Below, piece after piece: positions 24,781-33,785 of a stretch of DNA of 51,100 nucleotides. The position numbers and the translations under genes are program-made. Every line of letters starts with the position of its first letter. Positions within the stretch are counted from its first letter, which is position 1. The notes below the pieces were generated by a model. It saw nothing but the letters and a program-made list of their open reading frames with translations. It was not told the DNA's origin and did no database searches. This stretch comes from an uncultured Oscillospiraceae bacterium. Its GTDB lineage: Bacteria > Bacillota > Clostridia > Oscillospirales > Oscillospiraceae. The stretch covers positions 1 through 51,100 of the forward strand of contig CANQUE010000011.1 of NCBI GenBank assembly GCA_947626905.1, written 5' to 3'.

Positions 24781-25869
24781 TTATGCCTCCAACTGTGCCT
24801 TCGCCAGCGCCTCCGCCTCCACCGCCCGGCGAAGGGCCTGCTGCAGGTCCTCTCCCCCGGCCACGAACCCGTGGTTGGCCATAAGGCATCCGTCATGCTC
24901 TCCCATGGCCCGGGCCACGTTTTCCGCCAGCTTCCCGGAGCCGCTGACCCCATAGTCCGCGCAGGGATAATAGACGCCGCTTCCCTTCAGCTCCCGCCGG
25001 CAGGCGGCAAACACCTGGCAGCAGGCCGAGTGGGTGTGGATGACGGCCCGGACGTCCGGCTGCTTTTCGTATACCAGACGGTGCAGTTTCCGCTCGCTGG
25101 AGGGGTGCTGGCCCTCCGGATAACCGCCGTCCGCTATGCGGACCTCCACCACCTCTTCCGGCCGGATCCGGTCATAATCCACCCCCGAGGGGGTGATGAG
25201 GAAGCGGCCGTCGTCCAGCCGCACGGATACGTTGCCCCATGTGGCCTGGATCAGCCGGTCCTCCACCAGGCGCTTGCCGTACTCGATCACCGCCTGCCGG
25301 AGCGCCAGATCCGGCACGCCGTCCCCGGCCACCGCCGGGACCGGGGCCGGTCCGGCCGCGGCCTGCTGGGCGGGGCGGGAATATTTTTTCAGATAGACCC
25401 GGTGCTCCAGGGAGCACAGCAGGCCCCCCAGGGGCTTGACGCCGCCCAGCTTCGGCGCCAGAACGGCCGCCATGCACATCTTTTCCATCAGGATACAGGC
25501 GGCGATCAGCTCGCTGTCGAACCGGCCCGTCACCACGAAGCCCCGGTCCCGGATCAAAAAGGCCGGCCTGTCCCCCGCCGGAGTTTCCACGCAGCCCACG
25601 CGCCCGCCGAACATCTGGGCCATGTCGTCGGTGAAAGCGCGGACCGGCCGCCCTTCGGCGGCATAGGCCCGGGAATAGCGGCCGGACGTGAACACCGCCG
25701 CCGGCGCGGAAATGCCGTCGAACCAGGCCTTGCCGGCCTCGTTCCCCTCGGCGTCCAGCACCGTCCGCTCCTCCCCGGCGCCCAGCATGACCAAGGTCTG
25801 GCCGCCGAACAGCCCCAGCTGTTCCAGCTGCGCGCGGATGGACGCAAACCTCTCCCGGACATTTTCCAT
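24781..25869 (-). CDS. Class II aldolase/adducin-family protein with an extra N-terminal half
   Basis: 362 residues, longer than the ~210-230 usual for the family. The C-terminal domain (about 165-362) is a full class II aldolase: QATWGNVSVRLDDGRFLITP, SGVDYDRI, HTHSACCQVFAAC with zinc-binding His pair, ADYGVSGSGKLAENVARAMG and NHGFVAGGEDLQQALRRA. The N-terminal 150 residues end in IRDRGFVVTGRFDSELIAAC, which mirrors the NHGFV segment of the C-terminal domain but lacks its metal ligands. It may therefore be a degenerate duplicate. The start at 25869 follows GAGGGG. First gene of a three-gene operon. Confidence 0.82.
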   Translation of the reverse strand: MENVRERFASIRAQLEQLGLFGGQTLVMLGAGEERTVLDAEGNEAGKAWFDGISAPAAVFTSGRYSRAYAAEGRPVRAFTDDMAQMFGGRVGCVETPAGDRPAFLIRDRGFVVTGRFDSELIAACILMEKMCMAAVLAPKLGGVKPLGGLLCSLEHRVYLKKYSRPAQQAAAGPAPVPAVAGDGVPDLALRQAVIEYGKRLVEDRLIQATWGNVSVRLDDGRFLITPSGVDYDRIRPEEVVEVRIADGGYPEGQHPSSERKLHRLVYEKQPDVRAVIHTHSACCQVFAACRRELKGSGVYYPCADYGVSGSGKLAENVARAMGEHDGCLMANHGFVAGGEDLQQALRRAVEAEALAKAQLEA

Positions 25870-25962
25870 CGGCCCTATCCCCTCTTTTCCCGCGATCTCG
25901 GCCCGCCGCCATCGCACCGGCGCTCGGGCTGGCAAAAAATAGAAAACTATGCCGCTATTTTG

Positions 25963-25991
25963 AATATATCACACAAAAACGCGCAAATCAA
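25963..25991 (-). promoter_or_regulatory. Sigma-A promoter of the aldolase operon
   Basis: Minus strand TTGATT (25991-25986), a 17-base spacer and TATATT (25968-25963). The leader before the ATG at 25869 is about 85 bases. Confidence 0.7.
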
Positions 25992-26042
25992 GACGATGTT
26001 TCATAGCAATTGTTAATAGTTTGTTTCTTTTGTCACGGCGGC

Positions 26043-26084
26043 GGAAAAAAGGAACGCCGGCAGGGTCGTGCCCTGCCGGCGTTC
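26043..26084 (-). terminator. Terminator of pyrR-uraA
   Basis: 14-bp perfect stem (26052-26065 paired with 26071-26084), loop of five bases. The minus strand continues CTTTTTTCCGCC. Confidence 0.88.
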
Positions 26085-26142
26085 GGTCTTATCGGGGCCC
26101 GGGTCCGGCGGCCTTGCCGCCCGCCTCCGGGCCGGAGGGAGC

Positions 26143-27486
26143 TTACTGCTGCTGCTCGGTCTCGTCCTTCTCCTTGGACAGCATCACGTTGGCCAGGATG
26201 CCCAGGATCAGCGCGCAGGCCACGGTACGGATCTCCACCGCGCCGATGGTGACGGACAGGCCGCCCACGCCGGTGATGAAGATGATGGAGGCCACGAACA
26301 GGTTCCGGTTCTTGTTCAGGTCCACGCCCTGGAGCATCTTGAAGCCGCTCATGGCGATGAAGCCGTACAGGGCCACGCACACGCCGCCCATGACGCAGGA
26401 GGGGATGGTCTGCAAAAAGGCCATCAGCGGGGAGATGAAGCTGACGATGATGCACAGCACCGCCGCGCCCCAGATGCTGATGGTGGAGGCGTTGCGGGTG
26501 ATGGCCACGCAGGCGATGGACTCGCCGTAAGTGGTGTTGGGGCAGCCGCCAAAGATGGCGCCGGCCATGGAGCCCACGCCGTCGCCCAGCAGGGTGCGGG
26601 TCAGGCCGGGCGTTTCCAGCAGGTCCGTGCCGATGATGGAGGAGAGGTTCTTGTGGTCGGCCAGATGCTCGGCGAAGACCACAAAGGCCACCGGCACATA
26701 GGCGGTGAACAGGGTCAGCAGATAGGTGGGCGTGATGCCCTCCAGCCCGCCGCCCAGCAGGAAGGTGAAATCGGGCACGGAGAAGAAGCCCACATTGGCC
26801 AGGGCGCTATAGTTGATGACGGTGAAGGCGGGGTTGCCGGTGAAGTAGCCCACGAAGGCGAACAGGCTGGCGCAGGCATAGCCGGCCAGGATGCCGATGA
26901 TGAAGGGCACCAGCCGGACCATCTTCTTGCCGTAAGTAGACGCCAGGATGGTGACGGCCAGAGTCACCAGCCCGCAGATGATGGCCACATACACCGAGCC
27001 GCCCTCCACGCTGGAGCTGGTCAGGTCGCCCACGGCGTTGCCGGCCAGGGACAGACCGATGATGGCCACGGTGGGCCCGATGATGACGGGGGGCATGAGC
27101 TTGTTGATCCAGTCCACGCCGCAGAACTTGATGACGATGGCCAGCACCACATATACCGCGCCGGCCATGGCCGCGCCGATGATCAGGCCCCAATAGCCGG
27201 CGGCCATGGAGGCGGCGCCGGAGAAGGCGCTCATCATGGAGCCGATGAAGGCGAAGGAGGAGCCCAGGAACACGGGGCTGGCGCTCTTGGTGAAGATGAG
27301 GTACACGAAGGTGCCCACGCCGGCGCCGAAGATGGCTGCGGAGGCGGGCAGCGCGGTGCCGCAGGCGGAGTTGACCACGGCGGGCACCGCGATGGTGGCG
27401 GCCATGATGGCCAGCAGCTGCTGGATGGCGAAGAGGATGACTTCGCCGAACTTGGGCTTGTCCTTGATCCCGTAGATCAGATTCAT
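26143..27486 (-). CDS. uraA: Uracil permease (NCS2 family)
   Basis: 447 residues, a proton-coupled nucleobase symporter with about 12-14 membrane helices. The sequence begins MNLIYGIKDKPKFGEVILFA and carries the NCS2 landmark regions QQLLAIMAATIAVPAVV, PVIIGPTVAIIGLSLAGNAV, VVFAEHLADHKNL and FGGCPNTTYGESIACVAITR, all close to UraA/PyrP. AGGGAGAG seven bases before the ATG at 27486 excludes the longer N-terminus. It follows pyrR by 37 bases, so it should be under PyrR attenuation and rise when pyrimidines are scarce. Confidence 0.94.
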   Translation of the reverse strand: MNLIYGIKDKPKFGEVILFAIQQLLAIMAATIAVPAVVNSACGTALPASAAIFGAGVGTFVYLIFTKSASPVFLGSSFAFIGSMMSAFSGAASMAAGYWGLIIGAAMAGAVYVVLAIVIKFCGVDWINKLMPPVIIGPTVAIIGLSLAGNAVGDLTSSSVEGGSVYVAIICGLVTLAVTILASTYGKKMVRLVPFIIGILAGYACASLFAFVGYFTGNPAFTVINYSALANVGFFSVPDFTFLLGGGLEGITPTYLLTLFTAYVPVAFVVFAEHLADHKNLSSIIGTDLLETPGLTRTLLGDGVGSMAGAIFGGCPNTTYGESIACVAITRNASTISIWGAAVLCIIVSFISPLMAFLQTIPSCVMGGVCVALYGFIAMSGFKMLQGVDLNKNRNLFVASIIFITGVGGLSVTIGAVEIRTVACALILGILANVMLSKEKDETEQQQ

Positions 27487-27523
27487 TGCTTTTCTCTCCC
27501 TTTGTTTGTGTTTGGATATATGG

Positions 27524-28201
<678 letters not shown>

Positions 28202-28210
28202 CTACGGTTG

Positions 28211-28239
28211 ATAATACGCCTGGCGGAGAGATCTGTCAA
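28211..28239 (-). promoter_or_regulatory. Strong sigma-A promoter of pyrR-uraA
   Basis: Minus strand TTGACA (28239-28234), a 17-base spacer and TATTAT (28216-28211). The leader to the TTG start is about 140 bases and holds the attenuator. Confidence 0.85.
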
Positions 28240-28351
28240 TCTGTGTTTTACACAAATCTCCCTGTCCCGGAGCGGGCATTTCCTGGACTACTTTCGCTGT
28301 GGCCCGCCGGACGCCGGGCCGTTCCCCGCGGGGCCGCTTTTCTCTCCGGTC

Positions 28352-30127
28352 TTATGGCTCCTTGATGAGCCGCCACAGGGTGGTGCGGCTGATGCCCAGC
28401 CGGCGGGCGGCGGCGGTGTGGTTGCCGTTCAGCTCCCGGATCACCCGCTGGGCCACGTCCCGGTCGATCTCGCTGAGCGGCCGGTTCAGATCCAGCGGCT
28501 GGGACGTATCCTCCCCCAGGGGGGAGAAGGAACCGACGTGCTGCTCCTTTTGCAGCACCCGCCCCACGTCCCCCGCCGTGATGCTCTGGCCCCCGGCGTT
28601 CACGGTCAGGTCCCGGAGCACCCGCAGGAACTGGGTGTAGTTGTGGGGCCAGGGATACCGGCGCAGCAGCTCCACCGCCTCCGGCTCCACCCCCGCCGCC
28701 CGGGCGGACAGGTCCGCGTTCATGTGGTTCACCACCAGACCCACCAGGGCGCTGATCTGCCCGGCCATCTGCCGCAGGGGCGGCAGATACAGGGGCACGC
28801 ATCCCAGCTTGTCCATATACAGAGACCCCGTGTCGGAGATCTGCTCCCCCGGCCGGCACACGCAGGAAAAGATCACCCGGTTCCGGCGGCACACGTCCAT
28901 CTCCGCCAGCGAGGCCAGAAGCTGGCGGCTCCGCTCCGGGGCCATGGCGTCCAGGCCGGAGAAATACAGCGTGCTGCCCACCCCGGTGAGGGGGGAGGCG
29001 TGATGCTCCAGGAGGAAATCCCAGCTCTTGTCGTTGAGAAGGCTGCCATTGATGGTGACGAAGGGATCGTCCCGCAGCGGCCCGGCGATGTACAGAAGCT
29101 CCGCGATCCGCTCTTTCCCGGTGCCGTCCTCCCCGGAGATCATGACCGGCGCGGAGGTCTGGCCCAGAGGCGCCAGCTTCTCCTGGGGATGGAGCAGCGC
29201 GCCGGCATAGCCGAAGATGCTGCCGTAATAATCCGCCTCCGCCTCCGGCCGGGACAAAAACCGCATACCGGTCTGGCTGGGCGCGAGAGGCGCTTTGCGT
29301 CCGTCGAAGAAGAAGGCCACATAGTCCCCGATCCGCCGGGACCGGATGGTGTATACCGTGCGCTCCACCATCCGTATGACCCGCCGCTCCGGCGTCCGCC
29401 GGGACTCCTCCAGCTCCCGCCGGAGCGTTTCCATGACCCCGGAGCGGGTCTCCCCCTGGGAGGTGAAATACAGGTTCCCCTCCCGGTCGAACACCACCGT
29501 CTGGCCGATCTGGCCCTGGAGCAGCTGCCGGAAAAAAAGGTTTTCCCGCCGCAGGAGGACCCGGCTCCGGCACAGGGCCACCGCCTGGGCATAGGCCCGG
29601 CGGATGCTGTCCGCCCCGGATACGATGAGATAGGCGCTCATGCCCATGCGCCGGGCGGCGGTATGGCAGATCACGTCGCACAGCACCGTCTGATAGCCCC
29701 TCTGCCGGACCTGTTCCAGGGCAGGCTCCACCTGGGCGGGCGACGCCGGGGCGAACAGGTCGATGTCGTAGCCCAGCGCCGCGGCCAGGGCGTTGGCGCT
29801 GTCCACCAGCTCCGCCAGCGTGACCAGGGCGATGCGCCCGGCGGGAACGCCCGTGATCCGCAGCGTGCGCAGCACGTCGAACATGCTGATCTCCACCTCG
29901 ATCACCGGCAGGTCCAGATCCTTTTGCAGGATGCGGGCCGTGCCGCCCCGGGAGATGACCACGTCGTAATTGCCGTACAGGTTGTTGCGGGCCACCTCCA
30001 GCCCCTGCTCCATGTCGCCCACGAACATGGTCAGCTCCAGCCGGGGGTATTCCCGCGCCACCTCCTCCATCAGGGAGGTCATATTCTCATAGGGCGCGAT
30101 GCCTAAGACCCGGATCTTTTCGTCCAT
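28352..30127 (-). CDS. PrpR-type transcriptional regulator with degenerate AAA+ domain
   Basis: 591 residues. The N-terminal PrpR_N sensor domain covers about 1-190 (IRVLGIAPYENMTSLMEEVA, DVVISRGGTARIL, GMSAYLIVSGADSIRRAYAQ). A PAS-like region follows at about 200-290. The AAA+ region is about 320-520, and a Fis-type HTH ends the protein (LNGNHTAAARRLGISRTTLW). Walker A is intact (GEDGTGKE). The GAFTGA sigma-54 contact loop is missing, and the Walker B DE pair is replaced (STLYFSGLD), so sigma-54 activation is unlikely. It is divergent from the acid-sugar kinase operon, its likely target; the ligand is probably a pathway intermediate. Start: GAGAGGG before the ATG at 30127. Confidence 0.86.
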   Translation of the reverse strand: MDEKIRVLGIAPYENMTSLMEEVAREYPRLELTMFVGDMEQGLEVARNNLYGNYDVVISRGGTARILQKDLDLPVIEVEISMFDVLRTLRITGVPAGRIALVTLAELVDSANALAAALGYDIDLFAPASPAQVEPALEQVRQRGYQTVLCDVICHTAARRMGMSAYLIVSGADSIRRAYAQAVALCRSRVLLRRENLFFRQLLQGQIGQTVVFDREGNLYFTSQGETRSGVMETLRRELEESRRTPERRVIRMVERTVYTIRSRRIGDYVAFFFDGRKAPLAPSQTGMRFLSRPEAEADYYGSIFGYAGALLHPQEKLAPLGQTSAPVMISGEDGTGKERIAELLYIAGPLRDDPFVTINGSLLNDKSWDFLLEHHASPLTGVGSTLYFSGLDAMAPERSRQLLASLAEMDVCRRNRVIFSCVCRPGEQISDTGSLYMDKLGCVPLYLPPLRQMAGQISALVGLVVNHMNADLSARAAGVEPEAVELLRRYPWPHNYTQFLRVLRDLTVNAGGQSITAGDVGRVLQKEQHVGSFSPLGEDTSQPLDLNRPLSEIDRDVAQRVIRELNGNHTAAARRLGISRTTLWRLIKEP

Positions 30128-30159
30128 TTTCCCTCTCCTACACCCTTCAGGATGGGAAT

Positions 30160-30188
30160 ATTCTATCAAACGCACAAAAAGAAAGCAA
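30160..30188 (-). promoter_or_regulatory. Sigma-A promoter of the PrpR-type regulator
   Basis: Minus strand TTGCTT (30188-30183), a 17-base spacer and TAGAAT (30165-30160). Confidence 0.7.
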
Positions 30189-30201
30189 TTATTTTTCCGT
30201 C

Positions 30202-30218
30202 TGTTTCAAAAATGAACG
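30202..30218. promoter_or_regulatory. Candidate operator 1 of the catabolic island
   Basis: TGTTTCAAAAATGAACG matches 30339-30355 at 15 of 17 positions. The core TTTCA(4)TGAA is an inverted repeat. It sits just upstream of the regulator's -35 box. Confidence 0.6.
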
Positions 30219-30237
30219 CTCATTTTCCCAAAAAAGA

Positions 30238-30267
30238 TTGAAACTCCCGGCTTCTATCAGGTAGAAT
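30238..30267 (+). promoter_or_regulatory. Possible promoter of the acid-sugar operon
   Basis: TTGAAA (30238-30243), an 18-base spacer and TAGAAT (30262-30267). No sigma-54 -24/-12 element (TGGCAC..TTGC) is visible in the region. Confidence 0.5.
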
Positions 30268-30338
30268 ATACAAAACTTGTATTTCAAGGGAACCGTCTTT
30301 TGCAAAACCGAACGGGAATTTGATTCGATCTATCGGGG

Positions 30339-30355
30339 TGTTTCAAATTTGAACG
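30339..30355. promoter_or_regulatory. Candidate operator 2 of the catabolic island
   Basis: TGTTTCAAATTTGAACG contains the perfect 12-base palindrome TTCAAATTTGAA. It lies 20 bases before the kinase ATG and 137 bases from its twin at 30202. Confidence 0.6.
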
Positions 30356-30374
30356 GTTTGCGCCCGGAGGCATT

Positions 30375-31610
30375 ATGAACAAACTTCTGATCATCGCGGA
30401 CGATTTCACCGGCGCGCTGGATACCGGCGTACAGCTGGCCGAATACGGCGCCGCCACCCGGGTGGTGACCGGCCCGGAGGGCGCCTTCTCCGAAACGGAG
30501 GGCGTTCAGGTGCTGGTCATCGATACCGAGACCCGCCATATGACCGCCCGGGACGCCTTTGAGACCGCCCGCCGGGTGACGGCGGAGGCGGTAAAAGCCG
30601 GGTTTGGATACATATACAAGAAAACGGACTCCGCCCTGCGGGGCAACGTGGGCGCGGATCTGGCGGGCGTGCTGGCCGGGTCCGGCGCGGAATATATGGC
30701 CTTTCTGCCCGCGTTCCCCAAAATGGACCGGACCACCCGGGGCGGCGTGCAGTACATCGGCGGCGTGGCCGTGGCGGACAGCGTGTTCGGCCGGGACCCC
30801 TTCGAGCCGGTGCGGGTATCCTCCGTGGCGGGCATCATCGCCCAGCAGTCCGACCTGCCGGTGATCCTCCACGGCACAGATGCCCTTCAGGCTCCGGACC
30901 GCCCGGGCATCCACGTCTATGACGCGGCCACCGCCCAGGACCTGCGGGCGGCGGCCGCCGCCCTGAAGCAGGCGGGCGCCCACCGGGTGCTGGCCGGGTG
31001 CGCCGGCATGGCGGCCATGCTGCCGGAGCTTATGGACCTGGGCGGCGAGATCCGGTATCTGCCGGTGCTGCGGGGCCGGCTGCTCACGGTCTGCGGCAGC
31101 GTCAACCCCATCACCCGGGCCCAGATGGACGAGGCCGCCCGGGCCGGCGCTCTGCGCCTGACGCTGACGCCGGAGCAGAAGCTGTCGGAGGATTGGATCG
31201 GCTCCCCGGAAGGGCGGGCCGCGGTGGCCGGCTGGCTGGCCCGGATCGAGAAGGCCCACAACGCCATCGTGGAATGCGGCGCCAACGACGAGGCCACCGC
31301 CGCCAAGGTGGCCGAGCTGGGCCTGGACCTGGACCAGACCCGCCGGCGGATCGCCTCCACCATGGGCCAGGTGCTCCGGCAGCTGCTGGAGGCGGGCCTG
31401 CACCGGGACCTGCTGGTCACCGGCGGCGACACCCTGCTGGCCTTTATGCGCCTGTCCGGCCAGACGGCCCTGGCGCCGCTGGGAGAGGTCCAGCCCGGCG
31501 TGGTGCTGAGCCGGATGCGCTTCGGCGGCAGAGATTTCAACCTTTTGAGCAAATCCGGCGGCTTCGGCACCCAGACCCTTTTGACCGACCTGGCCGCGCC
31601 CACCATCTGA
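30375..31610 (+). CDS. Four-carbon acid sugar kinase (DUF1537/OtnK family)
   Basis: 411 residues. The N-terminal domain opens with the substrate signature IIADDFTGALDTGVQLAEYG and GYIYKKTDSALRGNVGADL. The C-terminal nucleotide-binding domain ends LLVTGGDTLLAFMR, VVLSRMRFGGRDFNLLSKSG and GFGTQTLL. Characterised members phosphorylate D-threonate, D-erythronate or L-threonate at C4. CGGAGG precedes the ATG. It is the first gene of the island, with a PdxA-like dehydrogenase three genes downstream, the known enzymatic partner that leads to dihydroxyacetone phosphate. Which stereoisomer is used cannot be read from the sequence. Confidence 0.9.
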   Translation: MNKLLIIADDFTGALDTGVQLAEYGAATRVVTGPEGAFSETEGVQVLVIDTETRHMTARDAFETARRVTAEAVKAGFGYIYKKTDSALRGNVGADLAGVLAGSGAEYMAFLPAFPKMDRTTRGGVQYIGGVAVADSVFGRDPFEPVRVSSVAGIIAQQSDLPVILHGTDALQAPDRPGIHVYDAATAQDLRAAAAALKQAGAHRVLAGCAGMAAMLPELMDLGGEIRYLPVLRGRLLTVCGSVNPITRAQMDEAARAGALRLTLTPEQKLSEDWIGSPEGRAAVAGWLARIEKAHNAIVECGANDEATAAKVAELGLDLDQTRRRIASTMGQVLRQLLEAGLHRDLLVTGGDTLLAFMRLSGQTALAPLGEVQPGVVLSRMRFGGRDFNLLSKSGGFGTQTLLTDLAAPTI

Positions 31611-31641
31611 TCTGTGAATTTAATTTAGGAGGTATCATCCC

Positions 31642-32802
31642 ATGCTGACGAAGTACAACCTGAAAATGCCCCATGCCATCTATGGCGGCGAGGACGCCAT
31701 GGAAAACATCACCTCCATCCTGCTCGCCAACAAGGTCCGCCGGGTGGCCATGTTCACCGACAAGGTCATCGAGAGCACCGGCCTGTTCGCCCTGCCCGAG
31801 GCGGCGGTGAAGGCCGCGGACGTGGATTATTACGTGCTGGACGATCTGCCCCCCGAGCCCTCCTATATGGCCGTGCAGGCGCTGGTGGATCAGTTCAAGC
31901 AGAGCGGCGCGGATATGATCGTGGCCTGCGGCGGCGGCAGCGTGCTGGATGCGGCCAAGCTGGCCAGCGTACTGGTCACCGACGAGTACGGCGTGAAGGA
32001 GCTGCTGGACGATCCCGGCCGGGCCCAGAAGTGCGTGCCCATCATCCTGATCCCCACCACCGCCGGCACCGGTGCCGAGGTCACCCCCAACGCCATCGTG
32101 GCCGTGCCCGAGCGGGAGCTGAAAGTGGGCATCGTCAACGAGAACATGATCGCCGACTATGTGATCCTGGACGCCCGCATGATCAAGAACCTGCCCCGGA
32201 AGGTGGCCGCCGCCACCGGCGTGGACGCCCTGGCCCACTGCATCGAGTGCTTTACCAGCAACAAGGCCAACCCCTTCTCCGATCTGTACGCCCTGGAGGG
32301 CCTGGACCTGATCCTGAACAACATCATGGACGCCGTCAACGACAGCGAGGCCATGGAGGCCAAGAACCGGATGCAGATCGCGGCCTACTACGGCGGTCTG
32401 GCCATCACCGCCTCCGGCACCACCGCCGTGCACGCGCTGAGCTATCCTCTCGGCGGCAAGTATCACATCGCCCACGGCGTTTCCAACGCCATCCTGCTGG
32501 CCCCGGTGATGCGCTTCAACGAGCCGGTCTGCCGGGAAAAGTTCGCCCAGGTCTATGACCGCTGCGTCCACGGGGAAAAGACCTGCGCCACCGTGGAAGA
32601 GAAGAGCGCTTACATCATCGCCTGGCTGGAGAAGATCGTCCGGGAGCTGGAGATCCCCACCAGCCTGAAGGAATTCAACGTCCCCGAGGAGGATCTGGAG
32701 TCCCTGGTGGCCTCCGGCATGGAGGTGACCCGCCTGCTGGTGAACAACATGCGGCCCGTCACCGCCGACGACGCCCGGCGCATTTATCAGGAAGTCCTGT
32801 AA
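31642..32802 (+). CDS. Iron-containing alcohol dehydrogenase
   Basis: 386 residues, group III ADH. The N-terminal NAD-binding part has VACGGGSVLDAAKLASVLVT. The metal-binding part has PTTAGTGAEVTPNAIV, GVDALAHCIECFTS and the His pair in YHIAHGVSNAILLAPVM. In this operon it may oxidise a hydroxyacid, or reduce the aldehyde released by the adjacent aldolase and so regenerate NAD (inference). AGGAGG nine bases before the ATG; 31 bases after the kinase. Confidence 0.93.
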   Translation: MLTKYNLKMPHAIYGGEDAMENITSILLANKVRRVAMFTDKVIESTGLFALPEAAVKAADVDYYVLDDLPPEPSYMAVQALVDQFKQSGADMIVACGGGSVLDAAKLASVLVTDEYGVKELLDDPGRAQKCVPIILIPTTAGTGAEVTPNAIVAVPERELKVGIVNENMIADYVILDARMIKNLPRKVAAATGVDALAHCIECFTSNKANPFSDLYALEGLDLILNNIMDAVNDSEAMEAKNRMQIAAYYGGLAITASGTTAVHALSYPLGGKYHIAHGVSNAILLAPVMRFNEPVCREKFAQVYDRCVHGEKTCATVEEKSAYIIAWLEKIVRELEIPTSLKEFNVPEEDLESLVASGMEVTRLLVNNMRPVTADDARRIYQEVL

Positions 32803-32842
32803 CACATCGATCCGATCAATAAAATATAAAGGAGCCGTGAAC

Positions 32843-33754
32843 ATGAAAAACGTCCAGATCAAGGGCATCATCCCGCCGGTCGTCACTCCCATGAACCCGG
32901 AGGACGAGTCCGTCAACATCCCCGAGCTGCGCAACCAGGTGGAACGGCAGATCAACGCCGGCGTCCACGGCATCTTCCCCTTCGGCACCAACGGCGAGGC
33001 CTACATCCTCAGCATGGAGGAGAAAGAGCAGATCCTGGAGGCCACCGTGGACCAGGTCAAGGGCCGTATCCCCGTCTATGCCGGCACCGGCTGCATCTCC
33101 ACCCGGGACACCGTGTATCTGAGCAAGCGGGCCCAGGCCATCGGCGCCGACGCGCTGAGCATCATCACCCCCAGCTTTGCCGTCGCCAGCCAGAAGGAGC
33201 TTTACGACCACTATGTGGAAGTGGCCAAGCACGTGGACATCCCCATCATCCTCTACAACATCCCCGCCCGCACCGGCAATAAGCTGCTGCCGGAAACCGT
33301 GGCGAAGCTGGCCAAGGACGTGGACGTGATCGTGGGCGCCAAGGACTCCAGCGGCGATCTGGACAACCTGATGGCCTATATCGCCCAGACCCGGGACATC
33401 GGCAAGGACTTCGCCGTCCTGGCCGGCAACGACGGCAACATCCTCAAGTGCCTGAAGGCCGGCGGCGCCGGCGGCGTGGCGGGCCGGGCCAACCTCTGGC
33501 CCAAGACCATCGCCTCCATTTACGATCACTTCGTGGCCGGAGAGCTGGATCTGGCGGAGAAGGCCCAGCAGTCCATCACCTCCCTGCAGCGCGTGTTCAA
33601 GTTCGGCAACCCCAACACCATCATCAAGAAGGGCACCGCCCTGCTGGGCTATCCTGTGGGCGACTGCCGCCGGCCCTTCAACTACCTGTGCGACGAGGGC
33701 ATGGAAGAGCTGAAGAAGGTCCTGGCCGAGGCCAAGGCCGCCGGTGTTTGCTGA
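32843..33754 (+). CDS. DapA/NanA-family (class I, Schiff-base) aldolase or synthase
   Basis: 303 residues, a TIM barrel of the dihydrodipicolinate synthase superfamily. Visible motifs: KGIIPPVVTPMNPED, FPFGTNGEAYILSMEEK, YAGTGCISTRDTV, LYNIPARTGNKL (catalytic Tyr) and VGAKDSSGDLDNL (Schiff-base Lys). There is no lysine-biosynthesis context, so a 2-keto-3-deoxy acid aldolase or 4-hydroxy-2-oxoacid lyase yielding pyruvate plus an aldehyde is more likely than DapA. GGAG eight bases before the ATG at 32843 fixes the start. Confidence 0.9.
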   Translation: MKNVQIKGIIPPVVTPMNPEDESVNIPELRNQVERQINAGVHGIFPFGTNGEAYILSMEEKEQILEATVDQVKGRIPVYAGTGCISTRDTVYLSKRAQAIGADALSIITPSFAVASQKELYDHYVEVAKHVDIPIILYNIPARTGNKLLPETVAKLAKDVDVIVGAKDSSGDLDNLMAYIAQTRDIGKDFAVLAGNDGNILKCLKAGGAGGVAGRANLWPKTIASIYDHFVAGELDLAEKAQQSITSLQRVFKFGNPNTIIKKGTALLGYPVGDCRRPFNYLCDEGMEELKKVLAEAKAAGVC

Positions 33755-33785
33755 CGCGCCCGGAAGCAAGGAGGATTTGAAAGAC

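Noticed and set aside
30128-30374. Sigma-54 promoter for the acid-sugar operon, expected from the PrpR-type regulator
   Set aside because: No GG/GC -24/-12 pair was found and the regulator lacks GAFTGA.
32843-33754. Lysine biosynthesis dapA
   Set aside because: No dap or lysine genes nearby; neighbours are acid-sugar catabolism genes, so another member of the superfamily is more likely.
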